NCBI RefSeq assembly: GCF_000203795.2
Contig: NW_006281118.1
Coordinates: 124,001 to 188,000, forward strand
Length of the DNA: 64,000 nucleotides
Direction: 5' to 3'
Origin: Batrachochytrium dendrobatidis JAM81
Lineage: Eukaryota > Chytridiomycota > Chytridiomycetes > Rhizophydiales
Below, one piece after another: positions 58,528 to 64,000 of this stretch (position 1 is its first letter; every line of letters begins with the position of its first letter). Position numbers and translations under genes: made by a program. The notes beneath the pieces were generated by a model. The model was given only the letters and a program-made list of their open reading frames with translations, made no database searches and was not told the DNA's origin.

Positions 58528-61500
58528 GCACTTCATCAATTATTAGATTCTACAGCAGATGGACTTTTAAAGAAAGATGCCGAGTCGTATTTACTTGAAT
58601 TCCAGCGAGCTCAGATAGCATGGGAAACTTCCCTTCAATTGCTAGCCATGCAAGTATGAACTCTTGAACCCATTGATACTGTTTAAACCAAACGATTCAA
58701 GTCTAGAATACTGACATTGTATTTACACCCGCCGACTTGAATTCTTTCATACTGGACAATCCATCAGAATCCAAGTGTACAACTATTTGGTGCACAAACG
58801 CTATATAACAAGCTATTGAATTTTTGGTAAGAATGTTTGCAGAACAGCAGAGTAAACCATGTTTGGTTCTAATAGTATTTCAGGAGCTCGTTTCCAAACT
58901 CAAAACTAGATCAGGTTCAGCAAATGCTTGTGCAGCTTTTGGCAAACAGTGAACTGACAAGCCCGTGGTTTGTGACGGCCAAGATTGCTCAAGTGGTATG
59001 TGTTTTTATTGTAAAGCGTTATCTGATGTCGGATATTGTCAGATCTTGTCGGATAACAATTATTATTGCTTCAAAATACTGAATGCTGTTGTTCAATAGA
59101 TTGTCATTTTGATTCTGAAAAGTCGAGTTGATAATCCAGATTTTCATTTCAAACAAACAGTGGCCTATCTTTTAGATAAAATGTCAGTTGCACAGACAGA
59201 TTCTACAGCAGTAGATGCATCGTATTTTAGCAAGATAATCTTGGAATTGACAGGGTTGATCCCAGAAGAAATGTACAAGATGGATCTAGACGTGGTTTCA
59301 AAGTATGTGTAATGTCTTGTTTATTTACTGGAAATTGCATGTTGAATTGTATGGACTGATTGCACCATGTTTGGTTGTTTAAGGAATAAAATGTTTGCGG
59401 CTGTTCAAAACATCTCGGTAGCTTCTTCAGAATTTAGCGTTCAAATGCTAAGCCATGTAGATCCAACAGTGCGAAGACTTTCCTTAAGATGCATATCCAG
59501 CTGGATTCAGCACGAATTCCTTCCAGTCGAGTATGTCATGCATTTACTATTTTAATGGCTGGTTTTTCCAACGATACACAATTGACATTGGTTACTGGTT
59601 TTTTCAACTATTTTAATCTGGGTGCAGCACACTTGTGCAAATTTTAAAAAGTTTATTATTTCAGCTACTTCAGGGATCTGATTTCGAAACAACTGCCGAT
59701 GCCATTTCGGAGATACTTGGAGAGTGTCGACTTAAACGTGTTCAAAAGTCTGTTTGCGAATTAGCTTTGGATACCTTGACTTCGGACGCTATATATATTA
59801 GACTATCCAAGTCAATACAAGGTATGGTTAGATAATATTTGTATAATTTTCAGGAATGGGATTCAGGCATTGTTATTTTGATTGCTTGAGTTAAAATCAA
59901 GTTTTATTTTGTATTACCTTGACGTCGGTTTAGATCAAGACGAGTCGGTTGTGCAACTTATTTGCAAAATGCTTTCAGAATTAGGCAAAAACCACGTCGA
60001 GTACTTTTGGGAAAATCTGCACACTCAGCCAGTTAGCAAAGCGCTTGACATGTTGTTGGACATTACATCTTTTCCAGGATACTTTGGAGTTGACCAGGTC
60101 GTCACGCAAGTATATTTGCTTGTGTGAATTTCAAAGTATTTGTGCAATGCTTCATGTTTTTGTATGATTGACATTGAGTTTAATGTGCTGTTTTATAATA
60201 CCTAGTGAGCAACCATTTTACTTTTGGTTCCTTTTTCAAGAAGCTGCTGCAGAGGGTATGGACATGTGGGCCAATGATGATTTACAAGAACAGTATTCAA
60301 TTATCGAGTCTCGCATCAATCAGATTTTTCAAAAATTACTAGAGTCGCTGTGCATTCAAGTCAAATATCCGCCTTTGCATGAATATGAATCCTGGAGCAA
60401 AGGTAGTTTTGCTGAATTCAATGCAATACATTATGGTGCCTTTTGATGTTTCAAACTACTTGGTTTTATAACTGATATTTTCTATTGGTTAGACGATAGA
60501 GACAAATTCAAATCTCATCGCATAGAATGTGCGGATACCATGCTATGTTGCCACTCTATTTTGAACGATCAAGCGTTTGAGCTGGTTTGTGGTGCAATTC
60601 TTCAAAGGTTGTTGCAGTTCAACAGTTTACCGAATACTTCAATCGAGGTATGCAGTTTCCATGTAAAACTATTCGGGTTGCTTTATTTTTTTGAATACAT
60701 TGGAATGAATTTTTTATTAATAAATGAATTATTCGTGTTAAACTAACTAGGAGTTGGAAGCATTTCTATTTGCGCTCAAGGGATTTAGCGAATCTGTTGA
60801 TTCAAATGCAAACGTGTGTCTCGACCAAATTATTCAAACACCAGTATTGCAGCAGATTGATTCCCTTTGCACTACCCATGATTTAAGTGGACAATTGCGA
60901 AATACATGTGTGTCGTTGCTAGGTAAATCTTGATTTTGTCAGCCATTTATCATTGTAATTTCTCTAGTTATCATTTTATCAGTCGCGTGCACTTTAACGA
61001 TATTTATTGTACGTTTCTTTATTGAATACGTTGCATTTCTTTAGGCTTATATGCGGACTGGCTTTCTACTCATCATAAAAGCATAGGACCAGCTTTTGAA
61101 TTTGTTTTATCAAGTTTAAAAACCACTCGGTCGTGTGTTTTGGCTGCCAATGCACTTCGTCAAATTTGCGATTCGTGCCGTGTTTCGCTTGCTACCTATT
61201 CTGATCATGTTATCAATACTTGCATTTCTGTGCTTTCCGTAACAGATGTACGTTGAACTACTTATTTTAGTTTATTATCCCGATCGATGTTTCATTTATT
61301 GAGTTGATGGGTTTGATGTTTATTAAAACTAGCGAGCAACACATGGCAAGATTATCGAATCCCTTTCAATGATTATTCAAGCACTTCCTACTGATGAGGC
61401 CAGTCCCAGACTTAATATGATTCTGGATGGCATTTTATCAGAGCTTGAGACTTTGCTTGTCTCTGCCAAATCGGTAAATTTGATTGTCAATGACCACTAT

Positions 61501-63187
61501 TGAGAATGACTAGACTTTTAAATTTGCAATGCATATGCCTTGACAATAGTTGTAATGTCTAGTAATTGACAGCTTCATACTGACATATTTTACTGTTTAA
61601 TTTCAACATTTTAGAATACTAATTTGACACAATATCGGCCGGATGTGTTGGCTCAACTTGAATATTTGATTGCCTGTTCGCATGGTGCCAATTCATTTGA
61701 TGATTCAAAATCAGTTATTGTAAATCTTGTGGATGTGCCCGCTGCTCCAAATGAGCACGAGCTGCGAATTGGTACGAATATAGCAAACATGATTCACACT
61801 GTGATTGTACTGTGGCATGCTGATGAAGAAATGATTCAAGTAAGTGCTATGCATACTACAACTTTTATTCTGATTCCATGGCTGGTTGATTATAGGTGTT
61901 GATTTATATAAATCTAATGCATTTACGAACTTAGACAGCGTGCAATGTCGTCAGTGAAATGTCTAAATCAAGTTTGCCCCATCTTGGTAGCCAGTGCCAG
62001 CCATTGATTTCGTTTTTTTTAAAAGCAGTTGAGCAATTTCCTAGAGCTTGCTACTTGCGCACGCTGTCTGCGTTGACAAAATATGCTGCTTCTCGTCAAT
62101 CAGAAGATGAAGCTGGACTAGTCATTCGTAAAGAGGTATTCAAGACTATAAGCACACAGGTTGTAGAGCGATTTGCCACCACCTCATACATGGAAAGTCA
62201 TCCCGATGTGGTCGACGAATTTGTGCGAATGCTTTATAGTGTATGTTTATCATCTATATGACTGATTTTTTGTAGGATAGTTTATTTCAATTTGAAAAAA
62301 TATGCTGTTGATGCCATTTATTTCACCGACACCCTTATACCATGCATCTAGTTTCTAATAATGCATGGATCAGTCGTACTGCAAATGGAACCAGGATTTA
62401 TGCGTACAGTCGTGGTCACGGTGATCTTACAGGGGCTAAAGTTGCAGGAGCGACTAGCAGTGACAACAATCCTTAAATTTGTGGTTCGTTGACTTGGTAT
62501 TTTGACACCCTGCTGATTGTATGGGCTTATATCCGAGATAAAAGTACAAGGTTTTAATCTAAATTTTAATATTGAATAGACTGATTTTATCAATGCTCCA
62601 TTCGAAGCTGCAGTAGTTGAACATATTGTCAAGGATGTTTTGGATACTACAGGTTTAGCGATTATTCACGAATTACTTATGGTAAACCTGTTGCTTGATT
62701 GTTTATTAAACAGCTTGTAAATCCATCCATGTATATACATATTTTTGCAAAGTATTAAATAGCTGGAATTCTGGACTGAATGATATTTTATTAGGCATTG
62801 GGTGGTGGACTACCAAGAAGCTTAGTGGACAAAGTGTCGGACGCATTATTTACGTTGATTTGCAAGTATCCAGTTCATACTCGTCAAGGATTACAAGCAT
62901 GTTTAGCCCAACCAAACTTTCCTTCCAGCCTAGCTACGCCAATCCACAAAGCATCGTTTCTTAAATCCATTACCAGGTGCGTACAATTTTATGTCTGGTG
63001 TAAAGTTTACTGCAGTGCTATTGAATGGTTGTATTTTTCTGATTGTCTGGCACAATCTACTTTTTGTCGTTTTATTAAAGTACCCACCCATGTTTATTGT
63101 AGCACTCGTCAGGGAAAAACGTTTCGTAGTGCACTTAGAACGTTTTCGGCTCAATGCCGTGGGCTAGATGCTGTTGGATTTGGATAA
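58528..63187 (+). CDS. Importin-13/transportin-3-type karyopherin-beta
   Basis: At least 15 exons with short introns and an alpha-helical HEAT-repeat composition throughout. The first exon I can support begins at 58528 (LHQLLDSTADGLLKKDAESY, LLEFQRAQIAWETSLQLLAM) and is the importin-beta N-terminal helix pair. The next includes SVQLFGAQTLYNKLLNFW, matching the family motif VQxFGAxxLxxKIxxxW, and LLANSELTSPWFVTAKIAQ. Later parts (MLSHVDPTVRRLSLRCISSW, ILGECRLKRVQKSVCELALD, YEEYESWSK-type, LAVTTILKFV, LGGGLPRSLVDKVSDALFTL) give the typical superhelix of about 950 residues, ending AVGFG. These receptors bind Ran-GTP and carry cargo through nuclear pores (SR proteins for TNPO3; Ubc9, Mago and others for IPO13). 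Sequence alone does not separate TNPO3 from IPO13; IPO13 is my preference. The initiating exon was not resolved; an ATG at 58407 is a candidate. Confidence 0.85.
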
Positions 63188-63209
63188 ATGCTCTATTTCA
63201 CTCAATTGT

Positions 63210-63235
63210 AACTACAGTCGTATTCACATAAAATG
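63210..63235 (-). repeat. Dispersed short element, copy 13
   Basis: Minus-strand copy CATTTTATGTGAATACGACT then GTAGTT, diverged at three positions, just after the karyopherin stop codon. Confidence 0.55.
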
Positions 63236-63720
63236 AAGCAAATAAGGGAATCAAAATACATGGTAAACAGTTAATCTCATGAAATGATAGTTGCACCACA
63301 TTTAGCGAAAAGTATCGTTTCGTGGACTCTGACAAAGTCGAGTGGTATTTTACTGGTGATCGGTGTGAAAACGACGGTTGCATTTCTGAAACATGCAATC
63401 TTTGCTTTCTTGAACTGGAACACGAGTGATCCAAGATTAAGATACACAAAGAGGAGTTTGTAGAGTTGTATTGACAACATCAAAACAATTAAATTTAATA
63501 TCTGATTTTCAACTTGTCGATCGTAGTGTATGATTATGTTGAATGAGGATCGTCCGAGTCGAAAACTATAGTTTGTATTGCATGATGGTCGTTGTTGAAA
63601 TAATTAAAAATGTTCATTGAACAAAGTCAATGTCTAGTAGGAAGGCACAACGAATATCCAACGATTGCTTATTCTAGTGCAAAATGGAGGCTCAAATTGC
63701 AAAATAAATACAAGCATTTT

Positions 63721-63748
63721 ATTTTACATGAATACAGCTGTAAAATAT
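63721..63748 (+). repeat. Dispersed short element, copy 14
   Basis: Plus-strand copy ATTTTACATGAATACAGCTG then TAAAAT. Preceded by GCAAAATAAATACAAGC, matching the flank of the copy at 10761. Confidence 0.6.
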
Positions 63749-64000
63749 GTGGACAATCAACCGTCGCAAGCTATTGACCAGTTTTTTCTTGGTTTAAAAC
63801 CTGAAACCAATAAACATTTTGCTTTCACTTATGGCTGCCACTTGAAATCAATTTAGTGGCACGATTATCATGTCTAGTTTATTTATCTGCTTGTGACCGA
63901 GTTCTCACCAGATAGTCACAGGTGGAAATATAAAAGCTGGCCGAATTGCTTTCAATCTGCTGCTTAGGCGTCTTATTTTCAGCGGTTGTACACTGTTTTT

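Larger units (their letters stand above)
63188..64000. other. Terminal intergenic region with repeat copies
   Basis: About 810 bp after the karyopherin gene. It contains short-element copies at 63210-63235 and 63721-63748, and flanking sequence (TCTAGTAGGAAGGCACAACG) that resembles the flank of the 10761 copy. No gene was recognised. Confidence 0.45.

Noticed and set aside
63198..63483. Two overlapping minus-strand frames after the karyopherin gene
   Set aside because: They overlap each other and a repeat copy; no coding character.

Overview
The window reads as nuclear DNA of an early-diverging, flagellated fungus, most like a chytrid (Batrachochytrium-like; this is inference from gene content, no search was possible). 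It is AT-rich and gene-dense. Most genes carry short (about 60-150 bp) GT-AG introns. Typical fungal genes are present (aspartokinase, Pex13, the exomer ChAP protein, Tam41). They sit next to genes common in animals and zoosporic fungi but rare in yeasts: a BCR/ABR-like RhoGEF-RhoGAP, a Slo/BK-like K+ channel, an STK32-like kinase, a CCDC6 homologue, a MOCS1 locus and a coiled-coil protein of possible ciliary type. All gene models below were rebuilt by reading splice sites and frames by hand.

Layout. 0-10 kb: the 5' end of an unidentified mitochondrial-type protein (-), the three-exon proteasome subunit SEM1/DSS1 (+), a 7-kb many-exon RhoGEF/RhoGAP gene (-) and a small EF-hand protein (+). 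10-25 kb: a signal-peptide, single-pass membrane protein (+), an aquaglyceroporin (+), the kinetochore protein MIS12 (+), the ChAPs exomer subunit (-), aspartokinase (+), PEX13 (+) and a small Cys/Ser/Thr-rich GPI-type protein (-). 25-38.7 kb: the K+ channel (+), the STK32-like kinase (-), MOCS1A and MOCS1B (+), the coiled-coil gene (-) and TAM41 (-). 39-54.7 kb: a 1,722-residue SANT/Myb protein (-), a secreted S41-family peptidase (-), a 2-kb gene-poor stretch, CDC7 kinase (+), the CCDC6 homologue (-) and tRNA-Glu(TTC) (-). 55.5-58.3 kb: an exact 1.38-kb tandem duplication, each copy with a small secreted Cys-rich protein gene. 58.4-63.2 kb: an importin-13-type karyopherin (+).

Most notable signals. 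(1) MOCS1A ends in Gly-Gly-stop, is followed on the same predicted transcript by MOCS1B, and holds an in-frame alternative 5' splice site that would delete the stop and fuse the two proteins, as known for animal MOCS1. (2) A dispersed element of about 25 bp with core TTACGTGAATACGGCTG occurs about 14 times, and many copies lie in sense orientation shortly upstream of start codons. (3) The tandem pair of secreted proteins is nearly identical in the 5' flank, signal peptide and Kex2-like pro-region but diverges sharply in the Cys-rich C-terminus. (4) Two introns in the STK32-like gene must be GC-AG introns to preserve the conserved kinase motifs.

There is no operon logic. Most neighbours are functionally unrelated; the exception is the MOCS1A/MOCS1B pair, which together makes cyclic pyranopterin monophosphate for molybdenum cofactor.
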